This document shows positions 35,600 to 45,486 of a DNA stretch of 64,000 nt, in pieces. The DNA is from Sphingobacterium sp. UGAL515B_05. GTDB taxonomy: Bacteria > Bacteroidota > Bacteroidia > Sphingobacteriales > Sphingobacteriaceae. Each line of letters starts with the position of its first letter. Within the stretch, counting starts at the first letter, position 1. The stretch is from NCBI RefSeq assembly GCF_033097525.1, contig NZ_CP109907.1:248001-312000 (forward strand), in the 5' to 3' direction. Made by a program: the position numbers and the translations under genes. The notes under the pieces are model-generated. The model had not been told where the DNA came from and made no database searches. It saw only the letters and a list, made by a program, of their open reading frames with translations.

Positions 35600-38500
35600 A
35601 TGAATTACTTTATCAAATGTAAAAATTACCTATTCGGGAACAGAATGATCGAACCGAGTTTTTCGCCTCTTATCACGAAAAAAATGAAAGCAAGCTTATT
35701 TCTGGGTTTACTATTTACCTATGGAGTATATGGTAAAACCGAAGCCCAGCAGGTCACCTTGAATATCAATAAAGGAAACCTCAAAACCGTCTTTCAGGAA
35801 ATCAAGAAACAGACCGGTTATCATTTCTTTTATGATGAAAGCCTATTTAATGGCCTAAACATGGTCACAGTGCATGCAAACAACCAAAAGCTGGAGAATG
35901 TGCTCAAAGAGCTTTCGGACGAATTGCCAATGACGTTTGAAATTCACAAGCAGCACATTATCGTCCTGCCAAGTTCGACCAAAATTGAACAACAGGCACA
36001 GCAACAATATACCATCAGTGGCCGTTTGCTTGCTACCAAAGACGGCGCTCCTATTGAAAATGCGACGATCAGACTAAACGGCAGCAATAGCCGTACATCG
36101 TCGGATGCTAAGGGTAACTTTACCCTTAAATCAACACAGTCAGAAGGAAGCCTGACTATTTCGCACCTGTCTTTCAAACAGCAGACAGTCCGTTTTAACA
36201 GTGCCAATGCAAACGCACTGACAATCTCACTGCAAGAAAATGACAGCGCACTGGAAGAAGCCGTTGTTGTCGGTTATGGTACACAAAAGCGTATCAACCT
36301 AACGGGTGCCGTAGACAATGTCAGCGGTGATTTATTAAAAAACAGACCGATCAACAATGTAGCCCAAGGTCTTCAGGGAGCTATCCCTAACTTGACCATT
36401 ACTCCTTCCAGTGGTAACCCTGCAAGCAATCCGGGTATCAATATCCGTGGTACCACCTCGATCAATGGTGGTGGTCCACTTGTACTGGTGGATGGTGTGG
36501 AGATGAATATGAACCTGGTCAATCCAAATGACATCGCCAATGTTACGGTTCTCAAAGACGCCTCCTCGGCCGCGATATACGGTGTGCGTGGTGCCTTCGG
36601 TGTCATCCTGATCACCACCAAAAGCGCAGCCAATGTGGATAAGACAACGGTATCTTACAACAATAATTTCGGTTTCTCGCAACCCAGCATTTTTCCGGAG
36701 ATTGTCAAGAAGAATTACGAGCATGCTGAATATATCAATCAGGCCATGCTCAACGCGGGTCTCGCACCGATGTACGATGATGCCACAGTCGCCGGGATGA
36801 AGTCCTGGACGGAAGATCCAGCCAATAATCCGGTTTATGAAATCGTTGGCGGCAGTTACCGCTTTTACGGCTATAACGACTGGCAAAAGATGCTGATGAA
36901 AGACTTCGCTTTCTCCCAAAGACACAATATCTCCCTCTCCGGTGGAACCGAGAAAACGAAATTCTTCAGCTCTGTCGGCTACAACAACCAGACAGGCTTA
37001 CTCAAAATCAACAGCGATCAATTTAAGCGTCTCAATACGCGCCTGAGTGTCGAAAATCAGACCACAGATTGGCTAAAATTGGGTTTGCGTGCCCTCTATA
37101 ATCATACGGACAACGACGAACCTTACAATTATGGTAACTCTATCTGGCACCAGTTTGTGTTTACCAGTCCGGTACGTCCTTATCAGTGGAACGGCGATCC
37201 CGCCTATCCGCAATATGACAAATACAATGGCATGTATTTCGACGATCAAAACCCTATCCCACTGTTGGAAAAAGGTGGACGCAACCATTCCATGAATGAA
37301 GATATCTGGACCTCTTTCAATGCCGACCTCAAATTCATGCCAGGCTGGACAGGGCATGTCGATTTCAATTACAACCTGAATATCGACAAAAACACCTCCC
37401 AGCGCAAGAAAGTGGATATGATCAAATCCAATTTTGTTCCGACGGAAGGAAATTCAACCAACAACTCCTACAGTGTCGAAGACAATCGCAGAGATTACTA
37501 CTCATTCAATGCCTATACACAGTATGAGAAAACGTTGGCCAAACATTATTTCAAGGGAATGGTGGGGTATAATCAGGAACTGACCAAATATGGTTCCAAC
37601 AAAGGAACACGCCTTGGTATCCTCAATCAGGAGCAACCAACCCTCACACTGGGTTCTGGCGAACAGCGTGTCGAGCAGACGGGTTATGAATGGGCTTTAC
37701 GCGGAGGATTCTTCCGTTTAAATTATATCTATGACGACAAATACCTGCTTGAGGTCAATGGCCGTTATGATGGTACCTCGCGTTTCCCGAAAGACAACCG
37801 CTTCGTCTTCCTGCCTTCGGTTTCGGCCGGATGGCGCATCTCTGAGGAGAATTTTATGCGCTGGTCACGCAAAACCCTCTCGAATCTAAAACTACGCGGC
37901 TCCTATGGTGAACTGGGCAATCAGCTCCTCACCTCGAACAGCTGGTCGGGTAATACCCGCTATTACCCCTTTGTGCCTTTTATGTCAGCAGGTATCTCCA
38001 GTAACTATATTTTCGGCAATCAGACGCAGGTGATCGTCAATCCACCGACACTGGTTTCTAATAGTCTGACCTGGGAGAAGGTGGCCACATTCAACTTAGG
38101 AGCCGATCTTGCCTTTTTCAACAATAAACTCGACGCCTCTTTCGACTGGTATCGCCGTACGACCTCCGATATGCTCACCAGTGTTGTCTATCCTGAACTG
38201 CTGGGAGCGACCTCTCCGGTAGAAAATAAAGCCGAGCTCCGCACTAAAGGCTGGGAACTATCACTGAGCTGGAAGGACAAAGTCAACGAAAAGCTCTCTT
38301 ATTCCCTGGGGTTCAACCTCGGCGATTCACAGGCCGAAATTACCAAATTTGACAATCCTACCCGTTCACTGACCAACTACTATGTGGGCCAGAAAATAGG
38401 CGAAATATGGGGCTATACTACGGAAGGCTTTTTTGTCGATGCCGATGACGTGGCCAACCATTCCGATCAATCTCGCCTCGGAAGCAACTGGGCAGCTGGT

Positions 38501-39094
38501 GATATCAAATACCTCGAACGCGACAATGTACTGAAGAACGGTAAAAATGAAATTTCTCCGGGCGACAATACCGTGGACAATCCAGGCGACCGTTCAATCA
38601 TCGGAAATACCACACCGCGTTACACCTACGGTTTTAATGGTGGCATCAACTATGCAAATTTCTCTCTAGACCTCTTTATTCAGGGTGTTGGCAAACGTGA
38701 TTTCTGGCCGTCAGGACAGGCATTCTGGCCTGTAGCGACCCAGTACTTCGCTACGCAACAATGGTGGATAGACGATACCTGGTCACCGACCAATACCGAT
38801 GCATACTTCCCACGGGCAGTAGCGCGCAGTACAAAAAATCAGCAGACGCAGACCAAATACCTGCAAGATGCATCTTACCTGCGCCTCAAAAATGTGACGC
38901 TGGGCTATTCCTTCCAGCCGAATATCTTACGTAAATTAAAACTATCCAATGCGCAGGTATTCCTCAGCGGCGAAAATCTATTTTTCTTTTCACCGATCAA
39001 AGGAAGTTATGACCCTGAGGCAGCTGCTGGCGGCGGGGCCATGATCTATCCGTTCTCAAGGACCTATTCATTTGGAATCACTTTAACGTATTAA
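35600..39094 (+). CDS. SusC-like TonB-dependent transporter with STN signalling domain
   Basis: 1164 residues from the ATG at 35600. Order: signal peptide (LGLLFTYGVYG, about 34-50), STN domain (about 55-120: LNINKGNLKTVFQEIKKQTG), carboxypeptidase-regulatory-like repeat (about 140-215), plug with VVVGYGTQKRINLTGAV and INIRGTTSI, then the 22-strand barrel, ending in YSFGITLTY. It imports oligosaccharides across the outer membrane with SusD. The STN domain touches FecR, so the locus is induced by its own substrate. Confidence 0.96.
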   Translation: MNYFIKCKNYLFGNRMIEPSFSPLITKKMKASLFLGLLFTYGVYGKTEAQQVTLNINKGNLKTVFQEIKKQTGYHFFYDESLFNGLNMVTVHANNQKLENVLKELSDELPMTFEIHKQHIIVLPSSTKIEQQAQQQYTISGRLLATKDGAPIENATIRLNGSNSRTSSDAKGNFTLKSTQSEGSLTISHLSFKQQTVRFNSANANALTISLQENDSALEEAVVVGYGTQKRINLTGAVDNVSGDLLKNRPINNVAQGLQGAIPNLTITPSSGNPASNPGINIRGTTSINGGGPLVLVDGVEMNMNLVNPNDIANVTVLKDASSAAIYGVRGAFGVILITTKSAANVDKTTVSYNNNFGFSQPSIFPEIVKKNYEHAEYINQAMLNAGLAPMYDDATVAGMKSWTEDPANNPVYEIVGGSYRFYGYNDWQKMLMKDFAFSQRHNISLSGGTEKTKFFSSVGYNNQTGLLKINSDQFKRLNTRLSVENQTTDWLKLGLRALYNHTDNDEPYNYGNSIWHQFVFTSPVRPYQWNGDPAYPQYDKYNGMYFDDQNPIPLLEKGGRNHSMNEDIWTSFNADLKFMPGWTGHVDFNYNLNIDKNTSQRKKVDMIKSNFVPTEGNSTNNSYSVEDNRRDYYSFNAYTQYEKTLAKHYFKGMVGYNQELTKYGSNKGTRLGILNQEQPTLTLGSGEQRVEQTGYEWALRGGFFRLNYIYDDKYLLEVNGRYDGTSRFPKDNRFVFLPSVSAGWRISEENFMRWSRKTLSNLKLRGSYGELGNQLLTSNSWSGNTRYYPFVPFMSAGISSNYIFGNQTQVIVNPPTLVSNSLTWEKVATFNLGADLAFFNNKLDASFDWYRRTTSDMLTSVVYPELLGATSPVENKAELRTKGWELSLSWKDKVNEKLSYSLGFNLGDSQAEITKFDNPTRSLTNYYVGQKIGEIWGYTTEGFFVDADDVANHSDQSRLGSNWAAGDIKYLERDNVLKNGKNEISPGDNTVDNPGDRSIIGNTTPRYTYGFNGGINYANFSLDLFIQGVGKRDFWPSGQAFWPVATQYFATQQWWIDDTWSPTNTDAYFPRAVARSTKNQQTQTKYLQDASYLRLKNVTLGYSFQPNILRKLKLSNAQVFLSGENLFFFSPIKGSYDPEAAAGGGAMIYPFSRTYSFGITLTY

Positions 39095-39104
39095 ACCTAC
39101 AGCA

Positions 39105-40865
39105 ATGAAAAAATATTCTATTCCTATCCTTTTCTCCCTAGCCATCGCCTTCCAGTCCTGCAACGACAGTTTTTTGGATCGGCTACCGACAACAGATTTA
39201 AATGATGGCCTTTATTGGAATTCCGAAGATGACCTGAAAGCCTATGCCAATGGCATCTATAATCAGGCGGGAAACAATGCCGACTATATGTTTTTCCTCG
39301 GTTTCACCAATACTGCCTTTGGCAGTGCAACACATGCGGTTGTGCCGATTGAGTCACAGACGGACAACCATGGTTCGCGCGCTTCCGAACACGAGACATT
39401 TATCCGTCGTGCGGCAGGTCAGCAGACGGTCCCGAGTGATGCGGGCCAAGGTGGCTGGTTGTGGCCATTTCTACGCGTTTGTAATGTCATGCTAGCCAAC
39501 TATCAACATGTGCCTATTGCCGAATCGATTAAAAATCAATACGCCGGCGAGGCCCTCTTTTTCCGCGCTTGGTTCTATCTCGATAAAGTACAAAACTATG
39601 GCGACGTACCTTATGTCTCCACACCGCTGAATACCGATTCACCACAGCTTTTCGACAAACGTACACCCCGCAAGCAGGTGATGGATTCTGTCTTGCGTGA
39701 TATCAATCTGGCTATTGAATATCTACCGACAAGCTGGACGAATGGTGCCGGCCGCATTACCAAGTATACCGCATTGGCCCTCAAGTCGAGACTGGCACTT
39801 TACGAAGGGACCTATCGCAAATACCATGGGCTGGGTGATGCCGAAAACTACCTCCGCGAATCACTCGATGCCTCCGAGAAGTTGATGGCAAGCAATGTTT
39901 ACAAAATCTACAACACAGGTAAACCAAAATCAGATTACCGTTCGCTCTTTATCAATTCGGAGCTGGCAAGCAATCCCGAAATCATTATGGCCCGTAATTA
40001 TGTCAAAGGTATTTTGACCCACAATATGAGCGGTTATGTACAGACACTGAATGCGGGCCCTACACGTGATTTTGTTGAGGACTTCCTTTGCATCGAATCC
40101 GATGGCAGCGCAAAACCCATCGGCTTAAGCAGCATATACAACGATGCGACTATCGAAAACGTATTTAACAACCGCGATGCGCGCCTTGCACAGATCGTCC
40201 TCGACCCCCGCGAAGAGCAGGCGATATTCCGTTCCAATGTGGGCTATCCACGGCTATTGGGTATGGGGGGCGACATCAGTGCAACAGGTTATCACCTGAT
40301 CAAATATTTCGATTATGACCAACGGCAGCTGGCAACCAATTCAGATACCGACGCCCCTATTTTCAGGTATGCAGAGATTCTACTGAATTACGCCGAAGCA
40401 AAGGCTGAGCTGGGAAGCTTATCGCAAACAGACCTCGATCGCTCCATCAATCTGCTGCGCGACAGAGCCGGAATGCCAAAGCTGCAGCTTAATCCACCAA
40501 TGGACCCGAAATACGCTGGCGAGGGCATCTCATCCAATTTGGTGGAGATCCGTAGGGAGCGCCGGATCGAGCTTTGCTATGAGCAGACCCGTTTTCAGGA
40601 TCTCATGCGCTGGAAAAAGGGTTCCTATCTGGCAAAAAAAGTACTGGGTATCCGATTTGAAGACAGCGACCGCAACAGTCCACGCTTTGCCAAAGTATCG
40701 AGCAGTGTCAAAACCGTCGACGTAGGTGGCAAGAAATACATCGACGTATATGCAGGTTCAGATTTTGTTAATCGCGTGTTCGACGAAGACAAATATTACC
40801 TCATGCCACTTCCGATCAATGTATTATCAAAAAATCCAGCCTTAGGGCAAAATCCAAAATGGTAA
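39105..40865 (+). CDS. SusD-like outer-membrane glycan-binding lipoprotein
   Basis: 586 residues. Lipobox at AFQSC (C19), then FLDRLPTTDLNDGLYWNSEDDL, the typical SusD opening, TPR-like helical core (EALFFRAWFYLDKVQNYGDVPYV) and the C-terminal RagB/SusD block (EIRRERRIELCYEQTRFQDLMRW, YYLMPLPINVL). It binds the glycan at the cell surface and caps the SusC barrel. 10 bp after the SusC stop. Confidence 0.96.
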   Translation: MKKYSIPILFSLAIAFQSCNDSFLDRLPTTDLNDGLYWNSEDDLKAYANGIYNQAGNNADYMFFLGFTNTAFGSATHAVVPIESQTDNHGSRASEHETFIRRAAGQQTVPSDAGQGGWLWPFLRVCNVMLANYQHVPIAESIKNQYAGEALFFRAWFYLDKVQNYGDVPYVSTPLNTDSPQLFDKRTPRKQVMDSVLRDINLAIEYLPTSWTNGAGRITKYTALALKSRLALYEGTYRKYHGLGDAENYLRESLDASEKLMASNVYKIYNTGKPKSDYRSLFINSELASNPEIIMARNYVKGILTHNMSGYVQTLNAGPTRDFVEDFLCIESDGSAKPIGLSSIYNDATIENVFNNRDARLAQIVLDPREEQAIFRSNVGYPRLLGMGGDISATGYHLIKYFDYDQRQLATNSDTDAPIFRYAEILLNYAEAKAELGSLSQTDLDRSINLLRDRAGMPKLQLNPPMDPKYAGEGISSNLVEIRRERRIELCYEQTRFQDLMRWKKGSYLAKKVLGIRFEDSDRNSPRFAKVSSSVKTVDVGGKKYIDVYAGSDFVNRVFDEDKYYLMPLPINVLSKNPALGQNPKW

Positions 40866-40874
40866 AAAAGGCCA

Positions 40875-42281
40875 ATGAACAAACGACAAAATCAGCTTAA
40901 AGGGATTGTCCAAAAGATCCTCATAAGTACCCTTATGCTAATTAGCGGGCAGGCCATGAGCCAGCCCGCTCCTTGGTTTACCGACAGTAAATTCGGTTTG
41001 TTTCTGCACTGGGGGCTCTATTCCCAGACCGCGGGCGACTGGAATGGACATCCCACCAAAGGCGGTGAGCATTTTATGCTTTACGAACGCATACCCGTCA
41101 AGACCTATGCAAAGATCGCCGATCAGTTTAATCCAACAGGCTTCGATGCCAACCACTGGGCACAGATGGCCCACGATGCCGGCATGAAATACCTGGTGAT
41201 CACGGCCAAGCACCATGATGGGTTTGCGATGTACAATTCGGCCGTCAGCGACTATAATATCGTCAAGAGTACCCCTTGGGCAAAAGATCCGATGAAGGAG
41301 CTTGCTGCAGCCTGTAAGAAATATGGTCTCAAGCTCTGCTTCTATTATTCCCTCGGGCGCGACTGGGAGAACCCCGATGTGCCCACCAACTGGCCTACCA
41401 AAGCCGGGCGCAGCAATACCTGGGACTATCCCGACGAAGATGCCAAAGACCTCAACAAATACGTCGAAAACAAGGTCAAACCGCAACTGCGCGAATTGCT
41501 GACACAGTATGGTCCTATCGGTATTATCTGGTTTGATACTCCCGAGCTGATCACCAAAAAACAAAGTCAGGAAATCAAAGATCTGATCCATTCCATCCAG
41601 CCCGACTGTATCATCAACAGCCGGATAGGCAATGGGCTTGGCGATTATGCTGTTGTTGAGCAGTCGCTTGTTTCTACTGCCCGGAAGAACTGGGAAGCCT
41701 GCATCACGATGAGTGAAAACTGGGGTTACAATAGACATGACACAAAATGGAAAAGCCCCGAGCTGCTGGTTCGCAACCTTATTGAAGTCGTGAGCAAGGG
41801 GGGCAACCTGCTGCTCAATGTCGGCCCCAAAGGTGATGGCACCTGGCCAGTTGAAAGTCAGGAAAATCTTCGCATCATTGGACACTGGATGAAGACCAAT
41901 GGTGAAGCGATTTACGGTACGACGGTCTGGAACAGAGCCAAACAAGCGCTGCATACCTTGCCGTCGGACAACAAAGTAACCGAAAAGGATAAAGCCAGTA
42001 TGAAAGATGCTGTGAATGATGCAACGTCGAAAGAAATCGTGTCAGACTACCGCTTTACGCAGAAAGGGAAAAATGTTTATCTTTTTGTGCGTAGTCCTTC
42101 AACCGCTACGATCGACGTCCCGGAGCTTGCAAAAAGTAGCCTCGAGATCAAAAGTTTAGCGCTTCTGGGCAGTTCCTCAAAGGTCAAATGGACACAAGGG
42201 AGAGATGCGCTACAGCTGTCTTTACCCACTGTCAAAGACCCAGAAATCCCGATTTACGTATACAAGATCGAAACGAAATAG
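40875..42281 (+). CDS. GH29 alpha-L-fucosidase
   Basis: 468 residues with a signal peptide (LISTLMLISGQAMSQ). GH29 barrel motifs: KFGLFLHWGLYS, ITAKHHDGFAMY (HH 113-114), KLCFYYSLGRDW, GIIWFDTPEL with nucleophile D221, LLLNVGPKGDG near 310. All key positions are intact. C-terminal beta domain from about 380. It releases terminal L-fucose from glycans, and being the only enzyme of the locus it suggests host-like or algal fucosylated oligosaccharides as substrate. It starts 9 bp after the SusD stop. Confidence 0.93.
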   Translation: MNKRQNQLKGIVQKILISTLMLISGQAMSQPAPWFTDSKFGLFLHWGLYSQTAGDWNGHPTKGGEHFMLYERIPVKTYAKIADQFNPTGFDANHWAQMAHDAGMKYLVITAKHHDGFAMYNSAVSDYNIVKSTPWAKDPMKELAAACKKYGLKLCFYYSLGRDWENPDVPTNWPTKAGRSNTWDYPDEDAKDLNKYVENKVKPQLRELLTQYGPIGIIWFDTPELITKKQSQEIKDLIHSIQPDCIINSRIGNGLGDYAVVEQSLVSTARKNWEACITMSENWGYNRHDTKWKSPELLVRNLIEVVSKGGNLLLNVGPKGDGTWPVESQENLRIIGHWMKTNGEAIYGTTVWNRAKQALHTLPSDNKVTEKDKASMKDAVNDATSKEIVSDYRFTQKGKNVYLFVRSPSTATIDVPELAKSSLEIKSLALLGSSSKVKWTQGRDALQLSLPTVKDPEIPIYVYKIETK

Positions 42282-42323
42282 CCCAGCGCCTATTTCACCA
42301 ATCGTCTTACTCCCTTTAACAAT

Positions 42324-42360
42324 AAGCTCCCTGATCATTAAATTATCAGGGAGCTTTTAC
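42324..42360 (+). terminator. Terminator of the fucosidase locus
   Basis: A 12-bp perfect stem AAGCTCCCTGAT/ATCAGGGAGCTT (42324-42335, 42345-42356) with a 9-nt loop and TT after the stem, 43 bp downstream of the fucosidase stop. Confidence 0.85.
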
Positions 42361-42497
42361 GATTAACAAAGAACCTCAAACCATTATTCATCCAGGTGCA
42401 ACGAATCGTAAGCCAAAGCGATCGGATATAAATCCACAGAAAAGAGCAGTCTTAAAATGTGCATCTTTGCTTCAACGACAAAAGACAAAGCACACAC

Positions 42498-43532
42498 ATG
42501 AAAAAATATATTATCGTATTCAGTCTATCCATACTTACGTTAAGCGTCTCGGCGCAGAAGAAAAAGAAAAAACAGGGCCCGCCACCCGTGGTGAAACCCA
42601 TCCCCGAGCCACCAAAAGTGATCGAACAGGCAGGTACTTCGGAAAGCATGCCTGTTATGATATCCATGCCCATGCGAGCAGCAGATCAGGTGCGCATCAA
42701 AAAGACGGATGGGCAAGAACTGAATCTGGAGAAACTGGAGGAATTAGTAAGCACAGACCTAGCTCAGGTAAAAACCTTATCCCTGGGTTCTTCCATCTCC
42801 GGAAAGAAGCTCAGCAGCGAAATCCTGCAAAAGATTATGGACGAAGGCAATCAAATGGAGTCACTGGAAATTAGCAATCTAGACATCAGCACATTTCCTG
42901 AAATCACAGCCGCCCATCCTAAACTTAAAAAGATCGCGTTAAGCAGAAATAATCTCAGTATACTTCCCGCAAGCATTTCCAATCTGACAGCGTTGGAAGA
43001 ATTTGACTGCAATAATCCCTTGACGGGTTTGCCTTCAACCTTTGCACAACTCAAAAACTTAAAACAGCTCGGGCTCAACGGGAATCTGTTCAGCACTTTT
43101 CCCAAAGAAATTTTTAGTTTGAACAAGCTGTCATTCCTATACCTTTCGGGCAATTACAAAGGTGAGACCAAGCTGACAGATCTGCCCGATCTATTTGAGC
43201 AGTTGCCCGAATTAAAAGAACTCGGCGTAGAACATGCGGGGCTATCGACACTGCCAAAATCTATTGCTGCATTAAAAAAACTAGAAAAGGCCAATTTTTC
43301 TTTCAATCAATTTACAAGTTTCCCCGCCGCATTGTACAATAATCCCAAACTGGTGTTTGTACCATTTACAAACAATCCCCTGCAATGGGAACCGTTTTTG
43401 GCTTCTGTCAAAAAAATAAAATGGAGCGGTCTCTTCTTTTTGAACGATACGGGGCTTAGCAAAAAACAGTACGAACAGGTACAGCAGATCCTGAGCAAGA
43501 CGGATGTCTATTATGATGAGATGAATGATTAA
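42498..43532 (+). CDS. Exported leucine-rich-repeat protein
   Basis: 344 residues from the ATG at 42498. Signal peptide (VFSLSILTLSVSA), a Lys/Pro-rich linker (KKKKKQGPPPVVKP) and at least seven LRRs (about 130-310: LKKIALSRNNLSILPASISNLTALEEF...). LRRs give a horseshoe for binding proteins or glycans. Likely periplasmic or surface bound. Function unknown. A candidate -7 box (CATCTTTG) is at 42463-42470. Confidence 0.82.
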   Translation: MKKYIIVFSLSILTLSVSAQKKKKKQGPPPVVKPIPEPPKVIEQAGTSESMPVMISMPMRAADQVRIKKTDGQELNLEKLEELVSTDLAQVKTLSLGSSISGKKLSSEILQKIMDEGNQMESLEISNLDISTFPEITAAHPKLKKIALSRNNLSILPASISNLTALEEFDCNNPLTGLPSTFAQLKNLKQLGLNGNLFSTFPKEIFSLNKLSFLYLSGNYKGETKLTDLPDLFEQLPELKELGVEHAGLSTLPKSIAALKKLEKANFSFNQFTSFPAALYNNPKLVFVPFTNNPLQWEPFLASVKKIKWSGLFFLNDTGLSKKQYEQVQQILSKTDVYYDEMND

Positions 43533-43541
43533 ATCTTATAG

Positions 43542-43569
43542 TTAGCCCAAAAGATAATTTTTGGGCTAA
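43542..43569. terminator. Hairpin, possible terminator
   Basis: An 11-bp stem TTAGCCCAAAA/TTTTGGGCTAA just after the LRR stop. There is no T-run on either strand, so it is weak. Confidence 0.4.
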
Positions 43570-43636
43570 AAGAAGTTCGTTTAGAAATTTCTTTTTCGTC
43601 ATCAATTCAAGTAATCTAAAACCTGTTGTTAATTTA

Positions 43637-43774
43637 TCAATTGCAATCAAACCTTGTCAAAACCGATTGACTAAATGTCGTTCTTTTCATACCCAGTCTG
43701 TCACCCCCAGGAACTATATCATCAATTAAATTGAAGTAAATAGACGCCTTAGTGCTGTAAATTTTTATCTTCAA
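43637..43774 (-). other. 45-codon ORF coupled to the end of the next gene
   Basis: Begins at a TTG overlapping the TGA of the gene ending at 43771 (TTGA) and stops at 43637. It encodes IYSTKASIYFNLIDDIVPGG and more. It may be a coupled small protein or a relic; no family is recognised. Confidence 0.28.
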
Positions 43775-44061
43775 AATTTTATTCTCGCTATCATAATTGA
43801 GCCAATTATCATAAAAAAGAAACTCGCGATTAAAGTGAAAAGAGCAATTGTTCTTTTTACATAGACCTGCGATTTACTTAGACTTTTATAGTATTTCTCA
43901 AATACAGGATTTCTCACGGTTTGTTCAATGGGTGAACGGCCAATTAAAATGACTAAAAAAACACAAAATCCAATTTCAGCATCTTTTTTACCACTTGACA
44001 AAGTACGTTCTTCTTCTTTAAATTCTAATAAACTTAAGCGGCTTTCAATATACTTTTCCAA
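43771..44061 (-). CDS. Small two-helix membrane protein
   Basis: 96 residues. Charged N-terminus (LLEFKEEERTLSSGKKDAEI), TM1 (GFCVFLVILIG), a connecting loop, TM2 (IALFTLIASFFFMIIGSIMIA) and a short basic tail. No family is recognised. It is the downstream end of the AT-rich island. Confidence 0.6.
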   Translation of the reverse strand: MEKYIESRLSLLEFKEEERTLSSGKKDAEIGFCVFLVILIGRSPIEQTVRNPVFEKYYKSLSKSQVYVKRTIALFTLIASFFFMIIGSIMIARIKF

Positions 44062-44066
44062 GATTT

Positions 44067-44103
44067 AAAAGAGCACCTTCGCATGGAGGCTTTGTGTCTC
44101 TTT
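44067..44103 (-). terminator. Possible terminator of the lipoprotein gene
   Basis: Minus strand AAAGAGACAC (44094-44103) pairs with GTGCTCTTT (44068-44076), one bulge, followed by TTTT-like bases, about 35 bp after the stop at 44136. Confidence 0.4.
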
Positions 44104-44135
44104 CTTAGCATAGTCGGAAATTTCTATCGTATCAT

Positions 44136-44819
44136 TTAGAAATAATATGTTGGCTCTAGCGTTGAAGTACCAGTCTTCTTTAACTTTTCTTCTATCGACA
44201 ATAGATCATATACCCGTTCGAGTCCCAATCCTGGAGCTGAAAAGTAGTAGAAACCAGGGGCCTGACTGTTTTCTAAATACTTCTTTTCATCCTGTTTATT
44301 CTTTGCAATGACCTTTAAAGTATCCTGGTCTATCTTATAAATTCCATAGGGTTTTTCCTTTGCAATTTTATCGAAATATTTAAGATTTGGGCAGTCTGGC
44401 AAAATGCTATCCCCAGTAACAAACACACTATCAATTATTCTACTATGATCTTTTGTTGTGCAATACCATCCTTTCTTCCCGCCCGGCATTCCGATCGCTC
44501 TATCGTATATGTACAATTTATTATTTTGAACAATATAGTTACCGTTATCGGTATCTTTCAAAAGATAATATACCGCATCCTTTCCCGTGGAATACCTCAA
44601 TACCAACAATATATTATAATCTTGTAAAAACGGGCCATTATTAATCATGGGGATTAATGTTAGCGAGCTATCAGCATTAGTCCAAACAACGTGGTTATTA
44701 TTTTCATATCTATTAAGATCGGTCGCTGTAACCCTCCGAAAAGAATCTTGACGACAACCTATTGTTAAACTCAAAAAACCAATAATCATCAGTTTCCATA
44801 ATACTTTCTTTAAAATCAT
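44136..44819 (-). CDS. Lipoprotein of unknown function
   Basis: 227 residues. Signal peptide with lipobox SLTIGC (C22). A DUF4988/TPR-free beta-rich region with GKDAVYYLLKDTDNGNYIV and a C-terminal YGIYKIDQDTLKVIAKN. No family is recognised. One of several single-copy lipoproteins in the island. A, U-rich codon use is as in its neighbours. Confidence 0.7.
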   Translation of the reverse strand: MILKKVLWKLMIIGFLSLTIGCRQDSFRRVTATDLNRYENNNHVVWTNADSSLTLIPMINNGPFLQDYNILLVLRYSTGKDAVYYLLKDTDNGNYIVQNNKLYIYDRAIGMPGGKKGWYCTTKDHSRIIDSVFVTGDSILPDCPNLKYFDKIAKEKPYGIYKIDQDTLKVIAKNKQDEKKYLENSQAPGFYYFSAPGLGLERVYDLLSIEEKLKKTGTSTLEPTYYF

Positions 44820-44849
44820 ATTTCTCTGTTAATGATACTTCAAATTAAA

Positions 44850-44879
44850 AGTAAACCTTGTTCATCGCGTTACCTGTAT
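44850..44879. repeat. Direct repeat A, copy 1
   Basis: 30 bp, identical to 46976-47005 (core ACCTTGTTCATCGCGTTACC). Intergenic, 33 bp beyond the stop of the gene ending at 44912. Confidence 0.85.
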
Positions 44880-44911
44880 GTTTGTACCGCAATCCCAGAT
44901 TAGGCTTTACT

Positions 44912-45265
44912 TTAACATTGCTCCTTTATCTCCGATGCTACATCCGAAAAATCTTTCCACTCCAAATGCGAATAAATATCCTTGACCACACCTATCTTAT
45001 TGAAAACTGAGTTAAAATAGCCCTCATTTAATACAGCCTGGAGCGCTGCATGAATCCCTTGATAAGAGAGCTCTTTTACAATAAGCATATCTGTAGACCA
45101 AAAATAAATTTCACGATTTTTCTCCATCAGTTTATCGATATTAGTCAACGTAAACAATGTTCCAAAATAAACCTCATCATTCTCCAAAATAATATTGACA
45201 TCAAGGTTATCATCATATACATCGACAACTTGATAAGGAGAAGTAAACCGAACTTTAAATTTCAT
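44912..45265 (-). CDS. Hypothetical island protein (immunity-like size)
   Basis: 117 residues, cytoplasmic, starting MKFKVRFTSPYQVVDVYDD. It has mixed alpha/beta composition and no signal. Its size and setting suit an immunity or antitoxin-type protein, but no family is recognised. Confidence 0.6.
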   Translation of the reverse strand: MKFKVRFTSPYQVVDVYDDNLDVNIILENDEVYFGTLFTLTNIDKLMEKNREIYFWSTDMLIVKELSYQGIHAALQAVLNEGYFNSVFNKIGVVKDIYSHLEWKDFSDVASEIKEQC

Positions 45266-45331
45266 AAGCTTCTTACTTTTTATAAACTGTCAACCAAACT
45301 CCATCTGTCTTGTCACCTTTTTTACCACTAT

Positions 45332-45486
45332 CTAAAGATATCTAGCGTCCCGAAATTGCACCAGCAGCTTTTTATCCATGCCTAATAGGTCGATATGCGA
45401 ATAATCAAATACTTTTAAAACGAACTGCAGTTCGCACGGTGAAATATCAATATTCGAAGAATACGAGCAGTCTTCCTTAAAATACT
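45332..45486 (-). pseudogene. Gene remnant, homologous to 47641-47985
   Basis: An open frame lacking a start, ending in a TAG at 45332. It encodes SSNIDIS followed by CELQFVLKVFDYSHIDLL and DKKLL, which aligns with the SNIDIS, NIDLLSTDEKLL stretch of the remnant at 47641. The N-terminal half is missing. Confidence 0.6.

Noticed and set aside
40938..41954. 338-codon minus-strand frame inside the GH29 gene
   Set aside because: It is antisense to an intact GH29 gene with all catalytic motifs and has no recognisable fold.
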